This document shows, one piece after another, positions 27,535 through 34,986 of a stretch of 64,000 bases of DNA (the first letter of the stretch is position 1; each line of letters begins with the position of its first letter). This DNA comes from Acidobacteriota bacterium (GTDB lineage: Bacteria; Acidobacteriota; Terriglobia; Terriglobales; Acidobacteriaceae). The notes beneath the pieces were generated by a model. That model had not been told where the DNA came from. It saw nothing but the letters and a program-made list of their open reading frames with translations, and ran no database searches. The position numbers and the translations under genes were made by a program. Location: contig JABCZL010000005.1 of the NCBI GenBank assembly GCA_013289685.1, positions 310,001 to 374,000 of the forward strand, read 5' to 3'.

Positions 27535-29631
27535 CTAATGGATGGTTCTCTCGCTCTTGCGAACTGCCGGGGCGCTGGTCGACCCTTCGAACTTCGGCTC
27601 GCCCAGTTTCGTGATCCACAGGCCTGAGTTGATGTCGTTGAAATAGATCAGGCTATTGAGCAAGGGGCTGTCACAGGTGACGGAGCAGGGCTGCCCTCCC
27701 CAGGTGAACGGCAGATTCGGGCGGAACCCCGTGGCGTCTCCGGTCCAGAAGCGGGCGATCTCGCGACCCTGACGGTAGAGGTCGCCACGCAGTTCGCCGG
27801 AGATGTCAAGCACGCGGGCGCCACCGCTGTAATAGCCCTCGAAAAGCATGTCGTTGGCGGCCCAGAAATTGTGCGACCCTCCCTCCGGCACCTCGTACTG
27901 CGCCACCTCCCGCGGATGCTTGAGATCGGAAACATCCATGACGTGGCAAATGGCTCGCACCGGAATCCGGTCCTTCCCCTCGATATCGAAAATGGCAGGG
28001 AAGACTTCATCCCCCACAAACAGGTAATTCTTGTAGCGGAAGACGCTATGGGTGCCTGCCAGCCATCCGTCTCCATACAATTCGTAATGGTTGAAATGGT
28101 ACTGGCTGACCAGCTTGGGATTTTCTGGGCTGCCGCCGCTCATGCCGTTGCCCACATCGAGGATCACCAAGCCATCCCTCCAGTACGCGAGATACGCAAG
28201 ACCATCTTTGACCTGGAGATCATGCAGGTAACGCCCGCTGGTCATCGATCCCATCTTCGTATTGAAAGTCACAACCGTCGGATTTTCGGTTTGCCAACGC
28301 GCCACTTCCTTGGGATGTTTCGGGTCCTGAAAATCGATAACTCGGAGAGAGCCAGTCGCATCGTCGGTGAGGTATACGTCGTGCCCATCCACGTAAGCGC
28401 TGTGTACGCCGCCGCTGACCGTGGCCGTGTATTCGGAAAGAACTTTCAAATGGCTGGGATCGGAAGTGTCCAGAAAAACGATCCCGTTTTTTCGATTGGA
28501 AGCTCCCTCGCGGGTGAACACGCCAATTTTTTCGTCGGGCGTGGTGCTGACGTCGTTAATCAGGCGTGCATCGACTTTCAGAGTGTCCAGCAGTTTGGGG
28601 TTGGCGGGATCGGCGATATCGTAGACGAAGAGCTTGTCCGCGACGGTCGAAAGATAGGCGTGGTGGCCGATAATCCATTCTTCTGACATCTGCAGATCGG
28701 GCATGGGGACGTGGGCGACGACGTCCACTTCGCGCTCCACGTTGCGCGGGCGGACCACGACCGACGCGGCGGCACTGTGCTGCCCGCTGCTGGCCATCAC
28801 CACGTAAGTGCCAGCTTTCTCCGCCACAAATGCTCCGTCCTGGTAAATTGCCGCGCCGTTGCCGTTGCTGCTCAAAGACCAACGCACCGACGGATCTTTC
28901 AGAATGCTGCCGCCGCCATCCACTGCCGTAACGCTGAAGCGGACCACGTCGCCGGTGCGCGCCTCCGAGGAACCGGGCTTGACGGTCATTTTGTGGACCG
29001 CATCGCGCACAACCTGAAGAGTAACGGTGCTGCTCGCACCTTCTGACGCTGCTTTGATGGTGACACTTCCCGGCGCGAGCCCGGTCACCAACCCCGCGAC
29101 GTCCACACTCGCGACCGATGGCTTCTCCGAGCTCCACTTGAGCAGCGCATCGGTTCGGGGATTGCCGTCGGCTGTTCGGGCGATGACCGTCATCCTTTCC
29201 GTGCCGCCCACGATGATCGGGTGCGCTGGAGGCTCAATCTCGAGGCTCGCGATCTTCGGGTTGCCTACGTTCACCGTGGCGTAACCAGCCTTTCCTGCGA
29301 TGACCGCACCAACCGTCACCACTCCCGGGGCGTGGAAGGTTACTTCGCCCGAGTCGTCCGCGCCCGCCACGTCGAACGGAGCGGCGAACCAGGTGGAAGG
29401 CTTTTCGTCGATCAGGTTGCCCGCCGCGTCTTTGGCAGCGGCACTGAACTTGACCTTTTCTCCAACGTGAACGTCGAGCGTGTTGGGAGTGATCTCGACA
29501 CTGGCTGGAGCCACCGACGTGGTAGGAGCCGCTTCCTGAGTGGCGGGAGCCGCATTCTGCGACCACAGCGCAACCCGCGCGGAAAGAATGACGACCGCAA
29601 CTGCCAATCCAACTCCACTGTGCTTGAACAT
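27535..29631 (-). CDS. exported Ig-like (BIG2) / LVIVD-repeat protein
   Basis: This is an exported protein of about 698 residues. After a signal peptide (VGLAVAVVILSARVALW) come three bacterial Ig-like domains: VEITPNTLDVHVGEKVKFSAA, then IVGGTERMTVIARTADG and MTVKPGSSEARTGDVVRFSVT. The C-terminal half has LVIVD-type propeller repeats (LFVYDIADPANPKLLDTL, LRVIDFQDPKHPKEVARW, VMDVSDLKHPREVAQYEV, ARVLDISGELRG). No catalytic residues are evident. The likely role is adhesion or ligand binding at the surface. The ATG at 29631 has GGAGGG four bases upstream. It follows the YVTN-propeller gene, and the two are probably cotranscribed. Confidence 0.85.
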   Translation of the reverse strand: MFKHSGVGLAVAVVILSARVALWSQNAAPATQEAAPTTSVAPASVEITPNTLDVHVGEKVKFSAAAKDAAGNLIDEKPSTWFAAPFDVAGADDSGEVTFHAPGVVTVGAVIAGKAGYATVNVGNPKIASLEIEPPAHPIIVGGTERMTVIARTADGNPRTDALLKWSSEKPSVASVDVAGLVTGLAPGSVTIKAASEGASSTVTLQVVRDAVHKMTVKPGSSEARTGDVVRFSVTAVDGGGSILKDPSVRWSLSSNGNGAAIYQDGAFVAEKAGTYVVMASSGQHSAAASVVVRPRNVEREVDVVAHVPMPDLQMSEEWIIGHHAYLSTVADKLFVYDIADPANPKLLDTLKVDARLINDVSTTPDEKIGVFTREGASNRKNGIVFLDTSDPSHLKVLSEYTATVSGGVHSAYVDGHDVYLTDDATGSLRVIDFQDPKHPKEVARWQTENPTVVTFNTKMGSMTSGRYLHDLQVKDGLAYLAYWRDGLVILDVGNGMSGGSPENPKLVSQYHFNHYELYGDGWLAGTHSVFRYKNYLFVGDEVFPAIFDIEGKDRIPVRAICHVMDVSDLKHPREVAQYEVPEGGSHNFWAANDMLFEGYYSGGARVLDISGELRGDLYRQGREIARFWTGDATGFRPNLPFTWGGQPCSVTCDSPLLNSLIYFNDINSGLWITKLGEPKFEGSTSAPAVRKSERTIH

Positions 29632-29658
29632 TCGCCCTCCGGCGTTGAACGGCTGTCG

Positions 29659-29714
29659 TGCTTGCGAACTAATGCTCGCGAAGTAATGCTTGCGAACTAA
29701 TGCTTGCGAACTAC
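29659..29714. repeat. four-copy 14-bp tandem repeat
   Basis: TGCTTGCGAACTAA is repeated four times head to tail: 29659-29672, 29673-29686 (TGCTCGCGAAGTAA), 29687-29700 and 29701-29714. It spans the stop codon of the YVTN gene and the gap to the next gene. On the minus strand each unit reads TTAGTTCGCAAGCA, giving repeated stop codons in one frame. The core TAGTTCGCAAG resembles the 13-bp repeat at 53119-53170. Confidence 0.85.
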
Positions 29715-30910
29715 GGTTTGGTTGTTTCCATTTTCCAGAAATCAATGCCCGCCGCTTGCGGCCCGACATCGACGGTAGCGACAGTTTTCAAACTTCCCAG
29801 ATCAATCACTTCGACAGTACCGGGCTCAGTGCCCACCCCTTCGACCGAAATAAAGGCGTAGCGGTCGTCCGGCGAAACTACTGCCCCATGCACAATTTTT
29901 CTCTGTGTCGGGATTCTGGCCAGTTCACGCCCAGTCACAGGATCGAAGATTGACACCGATTGCCCCCGCTTATTCGTCGCGATCAGGCGTCCGTCTTTAG
30001 TCATGGCCAGGTTGTAGACGCCGGTGCCGGCCGGAAAACGGCGCGCCAGAGTCCAGGTATCAGTATTAATAGCGACGATGTCGTTCGACTGATTGCAGGC
30101 CACGTAAATGATCGATCCGTCATTGGAGGGCTGCGCCCAGGTGGGCGTACACGAAGTCTTGTGGTCCGCCATCGAGTGTGCGGCTGGTGCGCCGGTCATG
30201 CCCATTTCCTTTCCTTGCCCGAGCATGAAATAGCGCGACACGGCAAACTTGCGGGTGTCGATCTCGACCAGCATGTCGTCCATCATGCAAGCTGAGTAAT
30301 GCTTTGTGCCGGTGTGGTTGAGGCGCGAGCCGTGGGGCATGGTGCATGTCGTAATCCGCTTGACCTCGATCATCTGGTCCGTCGCCACAACAGAGATGGA
30401 CGACGGCACCATGTCGCCATGGAAATTGGCGTTGGCTACGTAAATAAAGCTGCCATCAGGGCTGATATCGGTAGTGGCCGGAAACAGGCTAAGGCTGGTG
30501 TACTTGATGACGGCATCGGTTCCGGCGCGATACTTCCAGACGGATCCGTTTGGCCTGCCGTGGCCTTCAGAAACGTAGAAATATTGCTTGTCGGGCGAAA
30601 CGGCGATTCCGTGCGGGCCATTAATATCCATCGGCATCAGGCCGGTGCGGGTCTGACTCTCAATGCGTGTGCCGCCCGGCCCGAAACGAATGAGCACAAT
30701 CTTGTCCGCGGATTCGCAAACCACGTAAACCAGGTAGTCCTGCGTGGGACCCGCCGGGGCCGATCCAGTAAGGGCAGGTGCGGAAGATGTTTGCGCCTGG
30801 CCGCCGAAGCTAAAGGCGAGAAAAACGAGCAGGCATGGCACAACCCGCAACCGTCGTGACAGAAGACCTCCTTGTTTGCGTTTCCGATGAGAGACTGCAG
30901 TTCGCTTCAT
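29711..30910 (-). CDS. exported YVTN/cytochrome-D1-like beta-propeller
   Basis: This is a protein of about 399 residues with a signal peptide (VVPCLLVFLAFSFGGQAQ) and a propeller built from repeats such as GPHGIAVSPDKQYFYVSEG, ATTDISPDGSFIYVANAN, NDGSIIYVACNQSNDIVAI and VVSPDDRYAFISVEG. These match the YVTN/lactonase family. A His/Cys/Met-rich region (MADHKTSCTPTW) may bind a metal or heme, but no CxxCH is present. The ATG at 30910 gives the signal peptide. The frame upstream overlaps the DinB gene and is not coding. Its stop lies inside a 14-bp tandem repeat just before the LVIVD gene. Confidence 0.85.
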   Translation of the reverse strand: MKRTAVSHRKRKQGGLLSRRLRVVPCLLVFLAFSFGGQAQTSSAPALTGSAPAGPTQDYLVYVVCESADKIVLIRFGPGGTRIESQTRTGLMPMDINGPHGIAVSPDKQYFYVSEGHGRPNGSVWKYRAGTDAVIKYTSLSLFPATTDISPDGSFIYVANANFHGDMVPSSISVVATDQMIEVKRITTCTMPHGSRLNHTGTKHYSACMMDDMLVEIDTRKFAVSRYFMLGQGKEMGMTGAPAAHSMADHKTSCTPTWAQPSNDGSIIYVACNQSNDIVAINTDTWTLARRFPAGTGVYNLAMTKDGRLIATNKRGQSVSIFDPVTGRELARIPTQRKIVHGAVVSPDDRYAFISVEGVGTEPGTVEVIDLGSLKTVATVDVGPQAAGIDFWKMETTKP

Positions 30911-31145
30911 CCTGATTTCAGTAAACCTTTTTGAACCACGCACTGACGAGCCGACACAAAGGTCGGAGAAGTATACCCGTTTGGCGGGGTTATACGAAAA
31001 CCCATACTTGTCTGCAAAAGTTGTGCCGAGGTGAACGCTCGGAAGGGAAGGGACTTTGGTTCGTAGGGGAAGGTGTGCCGGTTCCGTTGCTCGTGTCGTC
31101 CGCGGCAAACACCTCCCCTCGTTCAATTCTAAGATCGAATCGGCG

Positions 31146-31760
31146 TTACTCCTTTTGTGTGTCTGCCTTCTTCTGTTCCGCCGCTTTCTTGGCAGCCACA
31201 GTCCACGGGGGTACGACGCCGTTTTCGCGCGCGTAAGCGACGGACTGGCCCAAGTGCTCGTGAGCATCGGCCACCAGGATGTAGACCACGTCGCCGGCAT
31301 TCGCATCAGGTCCCAGTTTCGGGAGCGGCTTGGCGAAATCGGCGTTGCTCATGCCGCTGATCGCCTTCTTGGCGAACTCCCACGACTTGTTGAGTTCTTC
31401 AATGATTTTGCCCTGGTCCGTGGTGGACTTTTCAAAAGTCTTGCCATCGAAACCAGCCGGAGGTTGCGCTCCCATCAACGCCAGAATCTGGTAGCGCTCA
31501 CCCGAGACATGCAGCAATACCTCGGCGAAAGATCGGGAGTCGGGCGTGGGACGCCAGCTGAGTTTGTCGGTGGGAAAGGCGTTGGCCAGGTCGACGAACT
31601 TCTTCTGCATCGTCTCCAGGTCCAGAAGCGATTGCGGCTTCATGTCATAGCTGGGGGAAGTGTGATCGGCGTTGTCGGCCGCGCCCTGGGCCGGCGCGCC
31701 GACCGCCATTGTGCTTACGGCCAGCACGACAAAAAATGTTGCAGGGAACAAGTTCTTCAT
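31146..31760 (-). CDS. exported DinB-family protein
   Basis: This is a protein of about 204 residues with a signal peptide (FPATFFVVLAVSTMAVGAPAQ) and a DinB-like four-helix bundle. Metal-site motifs are EVLLHVSGERYQIL and ADAHEHLGQSVAYARENGVVPPW. The C-terminus is Lys/Ala/Gln-rich. The ATG at 31760 is ten bases after AGGAGG. An in-frame ATG at 31769 is only one base from that site and is unlikely. It is the second exported DinB in the window (see 13934-14506), with similar size and C-terminal motif but otherwise divergent. Confidence 0.87.
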   Translation of the reverse strand: MKNLFPATFFVVLAVSTMAVGAPAQGAADNADHTSPSYDMKPQSLLDLETMQKKFVDLANAFPTDKLSWRPTPDSRSFAEVLLHVSGERYQILALMGAQPPAGFDGKTFEKSTTDQGKIIEELNKSWEFAKKAISGMSNADFAKPLPKLGPDANAGDVVYILVADAHEHLGQSVAYARENGVVPPWTVAAKKAAEQKKADTQKE

Positions 31761-32013
31761 AGATCGCATGCCTCCTAGGTGTGAATTCTCTTGGCTTAGA
31801 CGGGCAGGTCTGGGAAAGAGCATAGTCCGCTGCAGAATTGTTTTTCCAAAGAACACAGAAGGGGAAGATCTATCACGCAAGTCATTCACGACATGAAAAC
31901 GGCCCCCGATTTACAGCATCGTCTCATCGAAGCCCCGCAACTCAGCCCAGGGCGCTGACGAAAGTCTGGTCTGCGCGTCAACTATAAAGCACGGTCTGCT
32001 AGAGGTGACGTCG

Positions 32014-32709
32014 ATGCAAAAATGTCTCTCGCCATTCGTTGTCGCGGTGGTGTTCGTCTTCGCGTCGAGTTCCGGTCGCGGCCTGGACCCTCCGGCACGG
32101 CCTTCGACTTTTCCTCTGACTTCGCTGCAGGGGTTGGAGACAGTGAACGGAACCGCGGCACTCACCACGTATCGCGGCCGCCGTGCCGTACATCTCGAGC
32201 CTCTGGCGGATCATCGGGGTCCGGGCGATGCAGTGCTCGCGATCCTCACCGGACCCGACCTCAAAGACGGCACGATTGAAGTCGAAGTGGCTGGCTCCCG
32301 GCGCGCGGACTCAGGGCTGGATGAACGCGGATTCATCGGTCTCGCATTCCGGGTCCAGCCTCATGCTTCGCGCTACGAGAATATCTATCTGCGGCCGGTG
32401 AACGGACGCGCCGAGGATCAACTGCAGCGCAATCACTCGGTGCAATATGCTTCGCACCCGGATTTTCCGTGGCGCCGCCTCCGTGATGAAAATCCCGGAC
32501 AATACGAGTCCTACGTGGATCTCGAACCAGGCGTGTGGACCAGACTGAAGATCGTAGTTTCGGGAACCAGGGCGAGCCTCTACGTGAATGACGCACCACA
32601 ACCATGCCTGGTGGTGACCGATCTGAAGCTCGGCGAAAGCCGCGGCCAGATTGCCCTTTGGGCGCATTGGAGCACAGACGGATATTTTTCCAATCTGACA
32701 ATTCACTGA
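32014..32709 (+). CDS. exported lectin/glucanase-fold protein, copy 1
   Basis: This is a protein of about 231 residues with a short signal peptide. It is predicted to fold as a concanavalin-A-like (DUF1080-type) jelly roll: LKDGTIEVEVAGSR, ERGFIGLAFRVQ, YENIYLRPVNGRAEDQLQRN, YESYVDLEPGVWTRLKIVVSG and LYVNDAPQPCLVVTDLKLG. It most likely binds sugars or acts as a carbohydrate-associated surface protein, and I see no catalytic pair. RBS AGAGGTGA precedes the ATG at 32014. It is paralogous to the next gene, 67 bases away. Confidence 0.78.
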   Translation: MQKCLSPFVVAVVFVFASSSGRGLDPPARPSTFPLTSLQGLETVNGTAALTTYRGRRAVHLEPLADHRGPGDAVLAILTGPDLKDGTIEVEVAGSRRADSGLDERGFIGLAFRVQPHASRYENIYLRPVNGRAEDQLQRNHSVQYASHPDFPWRRLRDENPGQYESYVDLEPGVWTRLKIVVSGTRASLYVNDAPQPCLVVTDLKLGESRGQIALWAHWSTDGYFSNLTIH

Positions 32710-32776
32710 AGTGGCGACGGTTTGAGTTTATCGCCGGAAGGTTGAAATGTTACTAAGGACGGAGCTAACACCGGTT

Positions 32777-33484
32777 ATGAGCACACAACTCTCGTGCTTG
32801 GCACTTTCGTGGTTTCTCGTGGCGGCCAGTGTCGGCCAAGCGGCGGAACCTTCTGCTTCCAAGATCACGCTCGATTCCAACACCAAACTGGAAATGATCA
32901 ACGCAGACGCGAAGTGGGTGGAATATCGCGGCCGCAACGCTCTGCACGTTGTCCCACTGCCGGGCCACGAGCACGCGGTGAATGAAGTGATGGAAGCGGT
33001 GCTCGCCCAGTCCGATTTCAAAGACGGAGCGATCGAACTCGATGTCGCCGGAGCCCGACGCCAAGGTTACTCCACCGCCGAGGACGAGCGCGGGTTCAAA
33101 GGGGTCATTGGGGTGTCATTTCGTGTCGAGGGTGAGAAAGGCGAGTCGTTCTATATCCGGCCCGAAAACTCACGCCTCGACAACCAGTTGTTCCGCAACC
33201 GCTCGACCCAGTATGAATCGACGCCAGACTTTCCCTGGTCTCGCCTGCGCGAAGAAAGCCCCGGAGTGTACGAGTCGTACGTGGACCTCGAACCCGGAGC
33301 CTGGACCAAACTCAGACTCGAAGTTTCAGGCACAAAAGCTCGCCTGTACGTCAACGGTGCGGCCCAACCGTGTTTGGTTGTGAATGACCTCAAACTAGGT
33401 TCCAGCCGCGGCAAGATCGCTCTCTTCACGCGGGTGAGTACCGACGCTTATTTCGCTAACTTGAGCATCAACGCGGTCCCCTGA
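32777..33484 (+). CDS. exported lectin/glucanase-fold protein, copy 2
   Basis: This is a protein of about 235 residues, paralogous to the upstream gene along its whole length. Shared blocks are FKDGAIELDVAGAR, YIRPENSRLDNQLFRNRS, SRLREESPGVYESYVDLEPG and LYVNGAAQPCLVVNDLKLG. The signal peptide is LSCLALSWFLVAASVGQA. By eye the two are roughly half identical, so this is an old tandem duplication. The ATG at 32777 follows GGAG by 12 bases. Substrate or ligand unknown. Confidence 0.78.
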   Translation: MSTQLSCLALSWFLVAASVGQAAEPSASKITLDSNTKLEMINADAKWVEYRGRNALHVVPLPGHEHAVNEVMEAVLAQSDFKDGAIELDVAGARRQGYSTAEDERGFKGVIGVSFRVEGEKGESFYIRPENSRLDNQLFRNRSTQYESTPDFPWSRLREESPGVYESYVDLEPGAWTKLRLEVSGTKARLYVNGAAQPCLVVNDLKLGSSRGKIALFTRVSTDAYFANLSINAVP

Positions 33485-33764
33485 GAGGCCCCCGGCGCTC
33501 CGGCATAGCATCTCCTACTTCAGCTTCTCGCCTCAATTCTGGCGAATCGCGTGGCTGCATCAACTACGAAGTAGCTCGGAAACCATTCTCACTCTCTCAC
33601 GGCGTACTCCGCGCGGGTGGTTACGCTAGTGAACCGTCGGCTGGCAGGGTGATTTGGAGCAGAAGTTTAGGTAAGGTGCACAGAGTCAACAATCGAAACA
33701 CTTTATCTTGCACAGCGTCGCAAGTCATGATACATAAGGAGACCGTCTTTGATGGTGATTTCCT

Positions 33765-34820
33765 ATGCCCAAAACGTTGAAATGCGCGCTTCGCACCCTC
33801 CATGAGGAGATTGCCGGGTTTCGGTTCGACTACCCGTTGATGCAGGTGCCAGAGGCCGGCCCCAAGGAGTCACTTCACTACTACTTGTACAAGTACAGTA
33901 AGACGCCGCCGGACCGGAGCGTAATCCGCCTCGATTCGAATGGCATTGCTCAGGAGTGGGGCCGAGTGACCGGAGTAGTCTATCGACCTGCTGTCGTTGC
34001 GATGCGTGGACTGGCCAATCTAGGTCACTACCTTCGGGGTGGGAATCAGGCACACCTGAACGTCTTCCTGAATCAAATCAATTGGCTCGAGCAATACGCA
34101 GTTATTCGCCCGGACGGAGCGGTAGTGTGGCCCAATTGTTTCGATTTTGAGGATCCGCCCATCCGATTGAAAGCGCCTTGGGTTTCGGCGAACGTGCAGG
34201 GGTTTGTCATAAGCGCTTTGGTCCGCGGTTGGCGCATCACCCGTAGACCTCGTCTCCTCGAACTGCTTAAGGGCTCGGCTCGAGTATTTGAGCTTGATTG
34301 CGACAGGAATGGCATACGAGTTCAAGCCGAAGGACACGTGGCATACACCGAGACTCCCGGCCTGGCCGCTCCTGGAATCATGGACGGGTTTATGAGGTCT
34401 CTCCTTGGCTTGCATGACCTCTATGTGGAGACCAGTGACCCCAAAGTTTATGAGCTGTTTATGCAGGGCGTGGAAGGACTGAGATATTTTCTTCCCCGAT
34501 GGGACTATCGCAAGAAGTGGAGTCTGTACGCTAACAACAGTTATTTGTGTCCCCCCGCCTATCATTGCCTGAATCGCATGCTCTTGACTGTTTTGGCGCG
34601 CCTGACGGGCGATTCCTCCTTCGCGGAGTACGCGGAAGCATGGGATCCCACCCGTCTTTCTGGGTTAGACAGAGCAGAGGTATACCTTGCGTTTCTTCTA
34701 ACTAAGAATGCCTGTCGGTTGAAGTACCGAACTTGGCGTCAGAAAACGACAATGGACACGACCGAGTTTAGAAATAGCTACTTGTATAGCTCGCTGCCAA
34801 TTACGACAGAAACACAGTAG
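33765..34820 (+). CDS. D-glucuronyl C5-epimerase family protein
   Basis: This is a 351-residue protein with no signal peptide. Its second half matches the C-terminal domain of heparan/heparosan glucuronyl C5-epimerases: VQGFVISALVRGWRITRRPRLLEL, GIMDGFMRSLLGLHDLYVET, and a Tyr-rich segment KKWSLYANNSYLCPPAYHCLN. These enzymes invert C5 of glucuronate in polysaccharides. No glycosyltransferase or capsule genes are next to it, so its polymer is unknown. No good ribosome-binding site precedes the ATG. The gene looks slightly lower in GC than its neighbours, which could mean transfer (weak inference). Confidence 0.75.
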   Translation: MPKTLKCALRTLHEEIAGFRFDYPLMQVPEAGPKESLHYYLYKYSKTPPDRSVIRLDSNGIAQEWGRVTGVVYRPAVVAMRGLANLGHYLRGGNQAHLNVFLNQINWLEQYAVIRPDGAVVWPNCFDFEDPPIRLKAPWVSANVQGFVISALVRGWRITRRPRLLELLKGSARVFELDCDRNGIRVQAEGHVAYTETPGLAAPGIMDGFMRSLLGLHDLYVETSDPKVYELFMQGVEGLRYFLPRWDYRKKWSLYANNSYLCPPAYHCLNRMLLTVLARLTGDSSFAEYAEAWDPTRLSGLDRAEVYLAFLLTKNACRLKYRTWRQKTTMDTTEFRNSYLYSSLPITTETQ

Positions 34821-34986
34821 GAATTGTTTGACGAACCCGCTCAATCTCTGGCTGCGACCTGTGGCATTTGCCGCCTCCAACTTAGGAGAACGGCAGCATT
34901 GTCCCCTTGTAACAGCGAGATGTCAATTACTGTTGAACGCCTTATCACTTATCGAGCTTTTGCAGAAGGACTCGGGTGTTTATCGA

